The notes under the pieces: model-generated
Told to the model about the DNA's origin: nothing
The model's input: only the letters and a program-made list of their open reading frames with translations
Database searches by the model: none
Made by a program: the position numbers and the translations under genes
Part shown: one piece after another, positions 32,990 through 44,129 of the stretch
How positions within the stretch are numbered: position 1 is the first letter of the stretch
Layout of the letters: each line of letters starts with the position of its first letter
NCBI GenBank assembly: GCA_027257055.1
Contig: JAPVLO010000001.1
Span: 10,501,501-10,565,500, forward strand
DNA length: 64,000 bases
Origin: Cephalopachus bancanus
Lineage: Eukaryota; Chordata; Mammalia; Primates; Tarsiidae
Reading direction: 5' to 3'

Positions 32990-33135
32990 TTCAAATACAT
33001 GTTAGCCACTCACTGCAGATCAATTACCCAACTAGCTGAGGGTTAATTACTCCTAAAACTGTGTCTTTCAGATTTAAAAGAGTATGCCTGAGTCAGAGCA
33101 ATTATCAGAGCTCAAGTTGATTCTTTTTTCCCTCT
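32990..33135 (+). promoter_or_regulatory. Candidate non-coding regulatory block
   Basis: Non-repetitive sequence with several homeodomain-type cores (GGGTTAATTACTCC near 33041, CAATTATCAG near 33100, CTAATCAATGG near 33136) and a bZIP-like GAGTCA. Resemblance to deeply conserved enhancers is inference only. Confidence 0.25.
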
Positions 33136-34038
33136 AATCAATGGAGCATTTATTAGTATACACACACTCATGCGCGCACACACACACACTCTCAGTGAGC
33201 TGTAAGATGAACACCAAAACCCGACTTAGGAAGTGACAAAACACAGCATATGTGCTCAAGGTGCTATAAAGGAATTCAGAGAAGGGCTAAACCAATGTGA
33301 CTTGGAATATTCAGGGACGCTTTATGGGAAATCTGGAATTGGAGTTTGTCTTTGAGGACTTAGGATTTGCGTGGAAAAGCAAAACAAAACAAAAGCAGCA
33401 GTGAGACATTTTGGCCTGAAGCAGCAAGATCACAGACAGGGACAGGGTTCTTGTTGGAAAGTATTAGACTAAATCAAAAATAGGAAGATTTTGTTTGTGG
33501 ATTTATGATGGACAAGATTGGCTATATAAATTTGAGGCCCAATGATAAAGTTTCTTGGATTTTTAGTATCCAGTGAGGAATTTGGCCCTGATTCCAGAAA
33601 CACAAATATGTTTAAGTTTGGAATTAAGGAATGACTTGATGAAAGTGAAATTTCTGTATATTTTTTCTGGGTCAGTCACATAAAGAAACTTTAGGCCAAG
33701 AGATCACTTTGAAAGATTTGAAATAAAGGAACAAATCAGAGTGGCACTGGTAACAGGAAAAAAATGAGAATGCAACAAATATTGTCAAATATTAAATGTT
33801 AGGGATGGTATCAAATGGGGAGTGAATCTGATGGATCCCAGAATATTGTATTAAGCCTCTTGATTGGGAATACTACTGAGAAAACGAAGGAAAGTGAAAC
33901 GGGAAGTCAGATTGGTTGAAAACTAACAAGTTCAGTTACGTCCAAATAAATCTTGATATACAAGTTGTGAAATCCTACACATGTCCCCTTTGCTATAAGT
34001 ACACACTTATAGCAAACTTAGAGCTGTCATGACATTTT
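33136..34038. other. Intergenic DNA, largely an ancient repeat
   Basis: After a short (CA)n at 33161-33190, phrases such as GGAATTCAGAGAAGGGC, GGAATATTCAGGGACGCTTTATGG and GAAAAGCA resemble an old mammalian L2-like repeat read in the antisense direction. It continues past the Alu at 34051 with GGCATGACTTGACCATTT near 34893. Confidence 0.35.
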
Positions 34039-34050
34039 AAAGAAAAGAAC

Positions 34051-34288
34051 ACCTGAGCCCACGGGTTCGAGACCCGCCTGGGCAACTTGGCTAGACCTCG
34101 TCTCTAAAATAAATCAAAAATTAGCCGGGCATGGTGGCACATGCCTGTAATTCCGGCTACTTGGAAGGCTGAGGCGGAAGGATCGCCGGAGCCCAGCAGG
34201 TCGAGGCTGCGGTGGCTGGGAACGGCCACTGCACTCCAGTCTGGGTGACAGAGTGAGACTCCAACTCAAAAAAAAAAAGAAAAAAAAT
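34051..34288 (+). repeat. 5'-truncated young-type Alu with target-site duplication
   Basis: Begins inside the left monomer at ACCTGAGCCCACGGGTTCGAG. AAAGAAAAGAAC (34039-34050) and AAAGAAAATAAC (34289-34300) flank it. Confidence 0.93.
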
Positions 34289-34300
34289 AAAGAAAATAAC

Positions 34301-35473
34301 AGTAGTAGTTAGCTGGAAGCATACAGAAATACTCTAAAAACCTTCAAGAATGCAAGAAGAAAATTTCTTCATTCAACAAACTTTCATTAGTTTCCAATTA
34401 AGTGCTAATCATGGTACCACGTACTGGGGAAGACAATTCCTTCTCTCAAATTGATTGTGAAGGAAAAGGACACTGGTTGTAAGAGTTATAACCAGGAAGC
34501 AAGCACTTTTGTAGCAAATTCTGGAGAGAGAAGAGAGAAGGGCATGTCCAGCCATGCTTGTGTGAGTGTTTGCAAAATAGGACATTTGAGTGAAGGTCTC
34601 ACAGTAGAAGTAATCCTGAAACTGACTTGTATTTCCCTGGAAAGGTAAGTGAAGTGAGCACATTTTAAGAGGAAAGGATGGCATATGTAAAGACTAAAGC
34701 AAATAAACAGCATATTGATTTTACAAGTAATCATCAAATTGCCCAAAGCATTTGACAGAGTAACTCACAAAAATTAGTGGATAGGTCATAAGGGTATGAG
34801 GCGAAAAAATGGCAGAGGTTTGCGTGCTATACAAAAAAATTTTAGATTTCAGTTTGTAAGTGATAAGGAAGCATAGGAAATCATTCAGCTCAGGCATGAC
34901 TTGACCATTTTTGAGTTCTAGAATGATCAGTGTGGCATTAGTATGAATTTACGCGCTGGATGGAGCATCACGATAATACTCTTAGGAGACTCTAAGGGAG
35001 GACAGGAAGTGTCAAACTTTAAGACTATCTATGAACTAGAATGGACGGAATTGATGTTCACCCATTGAGAAGGTAGAATCTAGGATAACTCAGTGCATGG
35101 GGCATTGGCTGTTCTGTGTGGTGGGACAAGGGACAAAGAAGGAGCAGGTTTCAGTAGCCAGGACCAGCGTGAGGTAATCATGAGTTTAAGGTTGGGCATG
35201 TCAAGTTTGACGTATCAAGTAGGCAACATCTGGAAGGCAACTTTCTATGTTCTGGAGCTTAGAAGAGACAACTGAGTGGAGGTGAAGTTTTAAAAGCCAT
35301 CAGCACACAGATGATGGAAACAGGACCTGTGTGAATTCTCTCAGAGAATATGTAGCATAAAAAGATATGAGGGTTACGTGCACGGTTCTGGGAGCACCAA
35401 TATTCAAGGGGCTGGGCAACCTGCAGTCTTGCTGCTGGCCCTACAGATGCTGCTATTTTTTTGACCCATGGTC
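34301..35473. other. Intergenic DNA with old repeat traces
   Basis: 34600-34960 keeps scattered phrases of the same ancient L2-like repeat (AAGGATGGCATATGTAAAGAC, GGAAGCATAGGAAATCATTCAG, GAATGATCAGTGTGGC). The remainder is unique. No gene. Confidence 0.35.
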
Positions 35474-35757
35474 CTTTTTTTTTCTTGAGTCAGAGTTTCA
35501 CTTGGTCACCCAGGCTGGAGGCAGTAGAAAGATCATGGCTCACCGCAGCTTCAAATTCTTGGACTCAGGTGATCCTTCTACCTCAGCCTATAGAGTATCT
35601 GGAACAACAGGTGTGTGCCACCACAGCCAGCTAGTTATTTTAAATTTTTTGTAGAGATGAGGTCTTACCGGGTTGCCCAGGCTGGTCTCGAAACTCCTGA
35701 GCTCAAGCTTGGCGTCCCAAAGTGCTGGGATTACAGATGTGAGCCACCGAGCCCGAC
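35474..35757 (-). repeat. Alu dimer, antisense, older
   Basis: T-rich start, GAGTCAGAGTTTCACTTGG, GTAGAGATGAGGTCTTACC and end GAGCCCGACC. A small deletion shortens the left monomer. Confidence 0.92.
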
Positions 35758-36314
35758 CCTATATTACTTAACTATGTTCCCCAGCACAGGCTGATCCCAA
35801 GTAACAAATCAATTTAAAATTTAAATGTTCTTCTTCCTTTTTTTTTCATTTCTAATAATTTATAATAAATGGAAGCAGCGTATGGGAGAGTTTGTCCTCA
35901 TAATGTTGCTCTCAGCTTTTAAAATTTTATTCTCTTTAGGTATGAACCAGCCTCACAAATTTGGTGAAAGTTGGGCTCTCCACTTCCTGTGATCTGACAG
36001 TGTCAATAGGTGAGATGTTTCCGCTTAGAATGAAGGGAAGTGTAGGGAGTGAGACAGAAGGAGCTCTCGTTTAAATATCCACATTGTGCCAGATGCAACA
36101 CATTCATTGGCTCATCTAGCCCTTATCACTACATGTAAAGTGTATATTGTTTACAGATGAGAAAAATCAAGAGCAAGCGTGCTGTTTGAGATCACATAGC
36201 TCTAAGGACTGTGGCTGGATTTTATTCCACAATTGTCTCTCACTCCTGTAGGACCAGTTTTTCTGTTTTTTGGTTTTTTTTTTTTCCCCTTTCCTTGAAG
36301 CTTTGCCCTACAAG
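35758..36314. other. Unique intergenic DNA with a weak MIR trace
   Basis: 36080-36240 (GATGCAACACATTCATTGGCTC, TTTACAGATGAGAAAAATCAAG, AGATCACATAGCTCTAAGG) reads like an antisense MIR. No gene. Confidence 0.5.
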
Positions 36315-36457
36315 TTTTTTTTTGTTTGGTTTTGTTTTGCTTTTTGAGTCAGAGTCTTACTCCATTGCTCAGGTTGGTGTGCAGTGACACACTCACAGCC
36401 ACCACAATTTCGACCTGCTGGGCTCAGGTGATCCTTCTGTCTCAGCCTTCCAAGTAT
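36315..36457 (-). repeat. Alu right-monomer fragment, antisense
   Basis: Poly(T)-rich start and GAGTCAGAGTCTTACTCC through GGGCTCAGGTGATCCTTC to CTTCCAAGTATG. The left monomer is absent. Confidence 0.85.
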
Positions 36458-36639
36458 GTAGTGATCATGTACGGAAATTACTCTCCATTTCCTCCTTCCC
36501 CTCCCCTCGAGAAGGCTGCCAGAAGTCAAAGCAAGCCACACTCTTTCCGCCCCTGCTCCCCACTCTTCCATCCAAGGTATCCACCATAGAAGGTAAAAGA
36601 GAATCCCCTTTGAGGGAAAAGGGTAAAGCATCATGTTGT

Positions 36640-36785
36640 CACGAACTGTTTCCCAAACAATGCCTGGGCCTGAGAATCACCTGAGAAGATGATTACAACT
36701 GACTCAGAATCTCCTAAGACCTGAGATTTTTGTTTTTCACAAGGGCCCAGAACAATTTGGATAATCAGGCAGTTTTGGAAATCCC
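36640..36785 (+). repeat. hAT-type DNA transposon remnant
   Basis: TGAGAATCACCTGAGAAGATGATTACAACTGACTCAGAATC and GATAATCAGGCAGTTTTGGAAA, in pieces, resemble the short non-autonomous hAT-Charlie elements of the MER5/MER33 kind. Confidence 0.5.
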
Positions 36786-36789
36786 CAGT

Positions 36790-36960
36790 GTGGTAGATAG
36801 AGCACGATGCTGGAAGGTAAGAGACCTGCATTTTGTTTCTGGCTTTGCCACTAAGTAGGTGTAGGATTTGGATATGTTTCAATGTATCTGAGCCTCAATT
36901 TTCTTGTCTATTAAAGAAGGGAACTTGGCTTGATGATGTCTAAAATCACTTCCAACTTTA
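36790..36960 (+). repeat. MIR SINE
   Basis: GCTGGAAGGTAAGAGACCTGC, TTCTGGCTTTGCCACTAAG, TGAGCCTCAATTTTCTTGTC and AAAGAAGGGAACTTGGCTTG-like wording follow MIR order. Confidence 0.82.
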
Positions 36961-37195
36961 ATATTCCACGATTCTCTAAAATACACAGGATTTTTATAAA
37001 ACTCTATAACTTCCTTATAAAAAGAAAAGGGAAAAAATAAGGATTTGGGACAGGAAACTAAGGAAAGAAAATATGAGAGGTTTTTTCCTTATAGACAAAA
37101 GAAAGAGAATGAAGCTCTTTTCTTTCACGTCTTAAATAAGAACTTCTTAGAACAGATCTTGGGATGGACAGAGGTTCATAAGTCTTTTGGGTTTT

Positions 37196-37488
37196 TTCTT
37201 TTTGTTTTGAGTCAGAGTCTCACTCTGTCACCCAGGCTGGAGTGCAGTAGTTCAATCATGGCTCAACACAGACTCCTCCTCCTGGGCTCAGGTGACCCTT
37301 CTGAATAGGTGGGACTACAAGTATATACTATGCCCAGCTAATTTGTTTGACTTTTTTTTTTTTTTTTTGTAGAGACGAGGTCTTACTATGCTGCCTAGGC
37401 TGTTCTCAAACTCCGGGGCTCAAGTGATCCTTCCACCTGAGACTCCCAAAGTTCTGGGATTACAGGCGTGAGCCACCATGTCCAGCTA
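37196..37488 (-). repeat. Alu dimer, antisense, older
   Basis: Full dimer with an expanded linker poly(T) at 37351-37368 and a short right-monomer deletion. Ends GAGCCACCATGTCCAGCT. Confidence 0.93.
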
Positions 37489-38530
37489 GATTTTGGTTTT
37501 CAGCAAAGAATTCGATCTCTTTATTGGCTCAGAAGCAAAAAGTGCACATATGTTAGACATGGCATATGTTGATCATTCTGGAATGAGCTATGCAATCATA
37601 GAGTATTTTCTCAAAAGAAATCCTAAGGCATGACTAGCATTTTTTCCCTTCACTTTGAGCACATGCAAACATTAGTTTCTACCTAAATCAAAAGTTTTCC
37701 CTTGGTTGTTGTTTTTGTTTTTTTTTTTTAGTAAGATGGCGATTTTCTTACTTCAGTAGTTTGATTGGCAGGTCCCTACTAACGAGGAAACATAAATTTC
37801 AAAGACAGACCTAAGAATTTTTTTTTTTCTTTCTTTGCTCTCTTTGAACTTATATTGCTCCAGGTTTTGCAGAAAAAGCAAATTTCTCAACTGGTCTAGT
37901 CCTTAATAAGAGTATTATTAAGATCTCCAAGCACATCTGATATTGCTCTTCCAAAGAGTGTATGGAAACACTCTGCATTTATTGGTGCTGCAGCCACAGA
38001 GGGGTCACATTTTGCTTTGTTTGAAGACCAGAGAGTCCTTATTATTTGTGTTTGTAGAAACACTGGGGGGACACATGAAAGCGGGCTGGGGAGATATGAA
38101 GAAGAAGACAGCCCTAGAGTCTGGCTGGCCACTGTCTTTTTTATTCACTTAAAAAACCTCTCACTTGATTGTGATTTGGACTTCTGCACTCAGGACTCTG
38201 AAGTCAGTGCTCGCCATGCACTACAGACATCAGCTGCATACTCAGAAGGTACGCGATTATGATGTGGATGCTAATTGACTCTTTCCACCACATTTTCCTT
38301 TGAAAGGTAGCAGACTTGCAATTTTCAATGGCTGTCTGGGACTGGAACGGCATGCATAAGTGGAATGCACAAAAAAATAAAATTGCTCTATGGAATTGTC
38401 TCCAAAGTTCTCCTGGATCAATAGTGGACTAATTCTAAAAGCAAGGACCAGCCAAAGTTGGGTTGTGATTAGCAATGGACAGAGGTGAGGGATGTGAGAG
38501 CTGGTGGCTGCTGATCCGTTGTTGTAAGAA
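37489..38530. other. Unique intergenic DNA
   Basis: No repeat or exon recognised. Frames of 60-81 codons at 37896-38262 overlap in several phases with no domain. Confidence 0.45.
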
Positions 38531-38532
38531 TG

Positions 38533-39121
38533 GAAGCACAGTGGCTTATGCCTGTAATCCTGGCTCTTCGAGAGGCCAATGCAGGAAGATCACTTGAGGC
38601 CAGGAGTTTGAGACTAGTCTGGGCAGCATAGCAAGACACCGTCTCTACAAAATAAAAATAAAAATAAATTTAAATGAATCAGTTGGGTATGGTGTGTGTC
38701 TGCAGTCCCAGTTACTTGGGAGACTAAGGTGGGAGGAGCCCTTGAGCTCGGAAGTTCGATGCCGCAGCGAGCCATGATGATCATGTTGCTGCACTCCAGC
38801 CTAGGTGACAGAGTAAGACTCTGTCTCAAAAACAAAACAAAGTCCAGGTGTAGTGGCTTATGCCTGTAATCCCAGAACTTTGGGAGGCTGAGGAGGGAGG
38901 ATCCCTTGAGCTCAGGAATTTGAGACCAGCCTAGGCAACATAGTGAGACCTCACCTCTACAAAAAATAAAAAAATAAAAAAATAGCTGGGTGTGGTGGCA
39001 CATGCCATAGTCCTAGCTACTTGGGAGGCTTGCCTGAGCCCAGGAGGTGATTGTGCCTCTGCCTGACCACAGAGTGAGACCTCAATTCAAGCAAAACAAA
39101 ACAAAAACCAAAAAAAAAAAA
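38533..39121 (+). repeat. Two old Alu dimers in direct tandem
   Basis: First copy 38533-38841 ends in AAAACAAAACAAAG; the second starts at once with TCCAGGTGTAGTGGCTTATG and ends in an AAACAAAACAAAAACC tail near 39121. The second inserted at or near the tail of the first. Confidence 0.92.
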
Positions 39122-39985
39122 ACAAGAACTGAAGGTGAGAGACTTGACACGGTCGACTGCTCAGCCTAAATAGTATGACATTGATGTTTTGGACACATTG
39201 AGAAAGGCCCTACCGGGGAAGAAATTAAACATCTGGAAAATTCAGTGTTCTGCAAAAGCTACGGGCCTTCCCAAAGCAAACCCTGAGATGCACGAACAAC
39301 CGCCGTCACCAAATCAGTTGTACTTCATCACAAAGAGAAAGTGTCATGCAACCTTGCATCATTTTTGCCAAAGCAATAGACAACAAGCTATGAGGACAAA
39401 CTCACAGCAAGGAGAAGAGATGGTGGCATGAGACAACCATCCAGAGACTGAATGTTTACAGAAGAAATCATGGTGAGTTATCAAATGGCCCAAAGGAAGA
39501 CTGTCAACAACACGCAGAGAGAACTGCGAATGCCTAGCACAAAACGAACTACATTGAGTAACGTCCAAGCTGATTTGTCAATTTCATGATCTTCTTCCCA
39601 TCCATTGGTGAAAATGAGCCCCATAAAAGAACGCCTGGTTCTGGGGATCAGAGCCTTTGGAATCCTTGATATTCTTGTTCACTCCAGCGCCCCAACATTT
39701 GCTGGTTTCACTGACCCCAGTTCCTCTTCCTCAGCACACTGAGCGTTCAACATATCTTCCCACACACTTCTGCACTGGTTCTTTGTGATTCTTTGTCTAG
39801 GCTGTTTCCACATTTCCCAGCTCTTCTCTCTGGGTGCTTTCTTCAATCCTCCCTTTGTTCTAAGCCCCATCACCACAGGACAGCCCTGACACCAGCACCC
39901 CAGGGCTTCTGCTTGCCCGAAAGTTTGGACCAGCAGCCTCTGTACAAGTAGGCAATAAAATGTAGGACATATATACATGTATTTT
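39122..39985. other. Unassigned sequence, possibly an unfamiliar repeat
   Basis: No known family recognised. A 99-codon minus frame (39679-39978) and AATAAAATG near 39955 are present. The moderately GC-rich, non-Alu nature makes an old LTR or a transcribed non-coding relic possible; I cannot decide. Confidence 0.3.
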
Positions 39986-40004
39986 TCTCAGATTTTATTT
40001 TTGG

Positions 40005-40640
40005 TTGGTTTATTTACTTTTTAAAAATGTCAATAGCTTTAGAAGCACAAGTCATCTTTGGTTATACTGATGAACTGTGTAGTGTTGGGGAGGATCTCTG
40101 TCGCCTGAACAGGGTACGTTGTACTCGATAGGTAATTTTTCTTCCCTTGCCCTCCTTCTGAGTCTCCAATGTCTGTCACATCACTCTGTATGCCTTTGCA
40201 GACCCTTAGCTTAGCTGCCACTTATACATGAGAATGTGTGGTATTTGGTTTTCTGTTCTAAGTTACTTCACTTAGGAAAATGGCCTTCAGTTCCATCCAA
40301 ATTGCTGCCAAAGACATTATTTTATTCTTTTTGTGTCTGAGTAGTATTCCATTGTGTATCTGTACAAACACACACACACACACCACATTTGTGTACATAT
40401 ATCACGTAGATGGGTACTTAGGTTTGTTCCACATCTTTGCGATTGTGACTTGTGCTGCAGTACACACAGAAGTGCAAGTGTAATCTTTGTAAAAATGACT
40501 TCTTTGGAAGGACACATATTAATGACCCTCTCTGCACAAATGTTGCAAACTCAGAGCTTCAATTGTGTGAAACCAGGGAAGAATTCATTCTCCTTTTTCC
40601 TGCCCTTATTGGGTATACTCCTAAGGAGACCTCTGCTGTT
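40005..40640 (-). repeat. 5'-truncated L1, antisense
   Basis: In plus orientation it reads as an inverted L1: ATCTTTGGTTATACTGATGAACTG, GTTGTACTCGATAGGTAATTTTTC, GAGTCTCCAATGTCTGTCAC, ACTTCACTTAGGAAAATGG, GTAGTATTCCATTGTGTATC and TTGGGTATACTCC in the expected reverse order. A (CA)n replaces the usual TATATGTG region at 40367-40383. Reading frames are broken. Confidence 0.88.
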
Positions 40641-40674
40641 TATCGGAGGAAACTAAAAAGAAGAAAAGATTCAG

Positions 40675-40860
40675 GGACAGAAGCAACTGGGTTTGAAATT
40701 TAGCTCTGCTCCTAACTGGCTGTCTGTTCTAAGAAAACCTCTAACATCCCTGAGCCCAGTCTTCTCATCAGTTAGTGGTAAAGGTGGGATGTAATGTGTG
40801 TTAATAGTAATACCACTTGGAAAATATGTTATGATGGCTGTGCTTGGCTCTTAAAAATGT
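40675..40860 (+). repeat. MIR SINE
   Basis: CTGGGTTTGAAATTTAGCTCTGCTCC, CCCTGAGCCCAGTCTTCTCATC and GTTAATAGTAATACCACTTGG follow MIR order. Confidence 0.8.
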
Positions 40861-41848
40861 GATTTTTAAAAAATTAACTCAGTCATCAAATATTTGTGAG
40901 CACCTTCCATGTCCCAGGAACTGCTCCGTTCACTGAGGATACAGGAATGAACACTACGGATTCCTTCCAGACACCTTCTTCTTTTCTCAGGTGCCTGATC
41001 CTTTTTGCTTTGCTCACACGAAAGCAGCCATTGCTTATCTCTAAATATCCCTGCTGCTCTTAAACTTTGGCCAAACCTGCTGTGGTAAAGCTTGCGCCAA
41101 AGGAAGACTCCCTAGACATACCCCGACACCCCTTATTCAAATATAGCTCTCTTCCTGGCTCTCTTTCTCTCTCTCTCTCACACACACACACATACTCACA
41201 CAGCTTCCAATAGACTCAGTGGAATTCGTGCCCCCCAGTCCACCTACACCCTTCAGCGTCTTCTGGTTAAATCCCTGAGAGCTTTCCCCTCACAGCTGTT
41301 ACACATATTTTCCATGGTCAATGTCCCAGTCTCACCTTGACCTCCTCACACCCAGCAGATGACCCTGTTCTTTGGATTTCTGATAAAATTTCTACTAAAT
41401 CCTCTGGGGTTTCAGTTTTCTCAGAATCATATATATATAGATGCCGGGTTTCTGAAATCTATGATTAGACACATTCAGTGTGTGATAAAGTTTCAAAACC
41501 CTTTTTTGTGTTCTCATCTCGACCTCAAAGTCTCTATGTGTCTCCAAGCTTCTCCTCTCCTCTGTGTCCTGGAGAGGAAGAGGCTCCTTCTTTCTTGTGG
41601 GGACTTGATCTTCCTCCTTCTGATAGAGACTGTGTTTCATGCATGTGCACCCCCATTCCCATCTTGTTCTTTCAACTCCTCTTCCTCCATCCTTTGTCTA
41701 CAAACATGCCCAAGTCTTGCCTGACTGAATCAAACAACATCACAAGCCAAACTTTATTTTTACCCTGCTATGCTATGTATGATACGTCCATTCTAGTTTT
41801 TTCTTCATCAATACCGTGCACAGACTTAGTGAAAAGTATTTTCAAGAA
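40861..41848. other. Intergenic DNA, partly old repeat
   Basis: 40870-40960 (CATCAAATATTTGTGAGCACCTTCCATGTCCCAGGAACTG) is the common ancient 'attcaacaaatatttattgagcacctactatgtgcc' type wording of an old L2/MIR-class tail. A (CT)n-(CA)n block lies at 41163-41200. The 121- and 129-codon frames at 41359-41867 overlap in two phases and have no domain. Confidence 0.4.
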
Positions 41849-41850
41849 TA

Positions 41851-42402
41851 CAAAGACTGACAATTAAGTTCACTAACTCATCCTAGAAAAAGCGCTACAT
41901 ACTTCATTGCTGAATATCTCTAGGGTGACTCTCAAAGTCCTCTCCTTGGGAAGCCATGCACTGATGCCAGTACCTAGTCCACATGTGAAAGCAATTTTGG
42001 AATTCTTTTTCCGGAAAGACCATCAGAGTCTTTGTCATATTACTCTCAATGTCCTGAATGTCATCAAATGTCTTTCTTTCAATATTTTCTTTATCTTTGG
42101 GTAAAGAGAAAAGTCACTGGGAGCCAGATTAGGTGGGTAGGGAGGGTATTCCAACACAGTTCTTTGTACAGTGCTGAGAACGTAAGTTTACAGTGGCAAG
42201 TTTGCGAACTTAGTCATCAGATCTCAACAAATAACAGTGACAGCTCTGATGGCCATTCCATAAAAAGAGCTCAAAAATTGCTCTCATGGGTGGACTAGGT
42301 GCTGGCATCGATGTATAACTTCCCAAGACCATAGAGATATTCAGCAATGAGGTATGTAACACTTCTTCTAGGATGATTTGCGACCCTAATTGTCAGACCT
42401 CA
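41851..42402. mobile_element. Palindromic mariner derivative built from two transposon 3' ends
   Basis: The left arm (from CAAAGACTGACAATTAAG) and the right arm (ending CTTAATTGTC-like, here CCTAATTGTCAGACCTCA) are inverted repeats of about 190 bp, next to TA on both sides (41849-41850, 42403-42404). The left arm, read on the minus strand, encodes mariner C-terminal wording (PPYPPNLAPSDF, then FSLYPKIKKILK). The right arm, read on the plus strand, encodes the last 30 or so residues of the same protein (TALMAIP, CITSQD) and then the same terminal repeat. Both ends therefore derive from the 3' end of one transposon. No N-terminal region is present, and stops break the frames. Confidence 0.85.
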
Positions 42403-42404
42403 TA

Positions 42405-42724
42405 TATATTTTCCAACTGATATGTAGTTAACAAATACATATTTGTATATAAATATATAATAAAACTCACAAATCTCCTCAAGCAAATTGCAAAATATTT
42501 TACTTATATCCATTTCCTTAGGGCTTTCTTTTTAATATCTATTTTCTACTTTCACCATTTTAATAAAATATTTTTACCCCAAGCTACCAAAGTCTAACTG
42601 TAAAATCGAATCGTATTTTGTATGTTTTTCATCCACTGAACTTGTCTTCACTTGACTGCTAGTCAACTGTGAATTAAAAACCTCATCATTTCCCTAGTCT
42701 GACTTGCCACATCCTTGGTCTAAC
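42405..42724. other. AT-rich intergenic DNA
   Basis: No repeat or exon recognised. Confidence 0.45.
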
Positions 42725-42930
42725 ACAGGGATTGGAAAACTTGTTCTATAAAGGGTCAGATAAGAAACATTTTCAGCTTTGAGGACCTTATGTTTACTAT
42801 TGCAACTACTCTACTCTTTCCTGAAGCAAGAGACAATATGTAAACAAATGGGTGTGACCATGCTCCAAAAAAATTCATTCACAAAAATAGGCACTATGGT
42901 ATGCAGACCACTGGTCTCCCTGAGTTTCAG
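42725..42930 (+). repeat. hAT-Charlie-type element remnant
   Basis: GGAAAACTTGTTCTATAAAGGGTCAGATAAGAAACATTTTCAGCTTTG, then AATATGTAAACAAATGGGTGTGACC and TTCACAAAAATAGGC, in pieces, are the wording of a widespread 'aaactttttctgtaaagggccagatagtaaa' MITE. Confidence 0.7.
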
Positions 42931-43004
42931 CTTCTTCTCAGGAATTCTGCTGCAACACCTACCATTTCTGGCAGGCTGAAAACTGGCACCCTAAAAGATA
43001 TCCA

Positions 43005-43143
43005 TGACTGGGCTCAGTGGCTCAGCCTGTCATCCCAGCACTTTGGGAGGCTGAGACGAGTGGGTTTGAGGCCTGAGCCCATGGGTTTGAGACCAGCCCG
43101 GGCAGCTTGGCGAGACCTCATCTCTACAATGAAAAATAAAATG
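43005..43143 (+). repeat. Free young-type Alu left monomer with target-site duplication
   Basis: Only a left monomer is present, GGGCTCAGTGGCTCAGCCTG to CTCATCTCTACAATG, then an A-rich tail. AGATATCCA flanks it at 42996-43004 and 43144-43152. It has the young family's A-box change and a small internal duplication of GTGGGTTTGAG. It inserted as a monomer, not as a dimer later cut down. Confidence 0.9.
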
Positions 43144-43409
43144 AGATATCCAAATTCTGAACTCTGAAAGTTGTGACTGTTACTTTATATGGTTTTTAAA
43201 ACAAACAAACAAACAAACACAAAAAGATCTTTGCATGTGTAATTAAGTTAAAACTCTTGAGACGGGGAGATTGTTCTGAATTATCCGGGTAGGTCCCAAA
43301 TGCAGAATGCAGTCACATACATCCTTACAAGAGGAAGGCAGGGAGATTTGGTGACACATGCAGACAGAAGAGGAAAGGCAGTGTGACCAAGGAGGTAGAA
43401 AATGGAATT

Positions 43410-43729
43410 AAGGTCGGATATGGTGGCTCGTGCCTATGATGCCAGCACTTCGGGAGGCACAGGCAAGAGAACTGCTTGATCCCAGGAGATTTAAGACCAA
43501 CCTATGCATCATAGCAAGATCTCATCTCTACAAAAAAATTCAAAAAAAATTAGCCAGGCCTGCTGGCTACTGAGTAGTCCCAGCTACTTAGGAGACTAAA
43601 GCAAAAAGATTGTCTGAGGAGGTCGAGGCTGTGGTGAGCCATGATAGTGCCACTGTCTTCCAGCCTGAGTGAAAGGGTGAGATCCAGATTCAAAAAAAAA
43701 AAAAGAGAGAGAGAGAAAGAGAGAGAGAG
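43410..43729 (+). repeat. Older Alu with (GA)n tail inside the LTR
   Basis: AATGGAATT flanks it at 43401-43409 and 43730-43738. The tail has turned into a (GA)n run. Confidence 0.93.
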
Positions 43730-44129
43730 AATGGAATTGTAAGGTTACAAGACAGCAGCCACCAGAAACTGGAAGAGGCAAGTAAAGGAATCTTTCCCAG
43801 ATCACCCAGATGGAGTATTGTTTGACTCTGTCTTGGGCTTGATTTTTAGTTCTATAAGACTCATTTGAAGTTTCTGGTCCCCAGAACTATAAGAGAATAA
43901 AATTCTGTTGTTTTAAGCCACTGCGTTTGTGGTAATTTATTACAGCTGCTCTAGGAAATGTACACCCAGCCTGTTCATTGACCATGATCTCGTTTTCAAA
44001 ACATCTTCCTCATCTGAGGCTCCTACCTCAGGATAGACGCTCATGTATTTTTCTTTTCCTCGTGAGTGATAAAACTCCTGGACTTGCCCTTAAATCACTG
44101 TGGACACTGGCTTCAACTCAGATCTTTCC

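Larger units (their letters stand above)
42975..43968 (+). repeat. MaLR-type LTR split by two Alu-type insertions
   Basis: Wording of an ERVL-MaLR-type LTR occurs in three pieces: 42975-43004 (GGCACCCTAAAAGATATCCA), 43144-43409 (TGATCTTTGC-like, AACTCTTGAGACGGGGAGATTGTTC, TTATCCGGGTAGGTCCC) and 43730-43968 (CCACCAGAAACTGGAAGAGGC, CCCCAGAACTATAAGAGAATAAA, TTTGTGGTAATTTATTACAGC). It includes the AATAAA-bearing 3' end. No internal retroviral genes remain. Confidence 0.72.

Noticed and set aside
39679..39978. 99-codon minus frame considered as a small gene
   Set aside because: No domain, start context or partner exon could be supported, and its composition does not stand out from neighbouring frames.
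42975..43968. Possible endogenous retrovirus with coding capacity
   Set aside because: Only LTR wording is present here and at 62290-62715 and 27905-28128. No gag, pol or env frame is visible.
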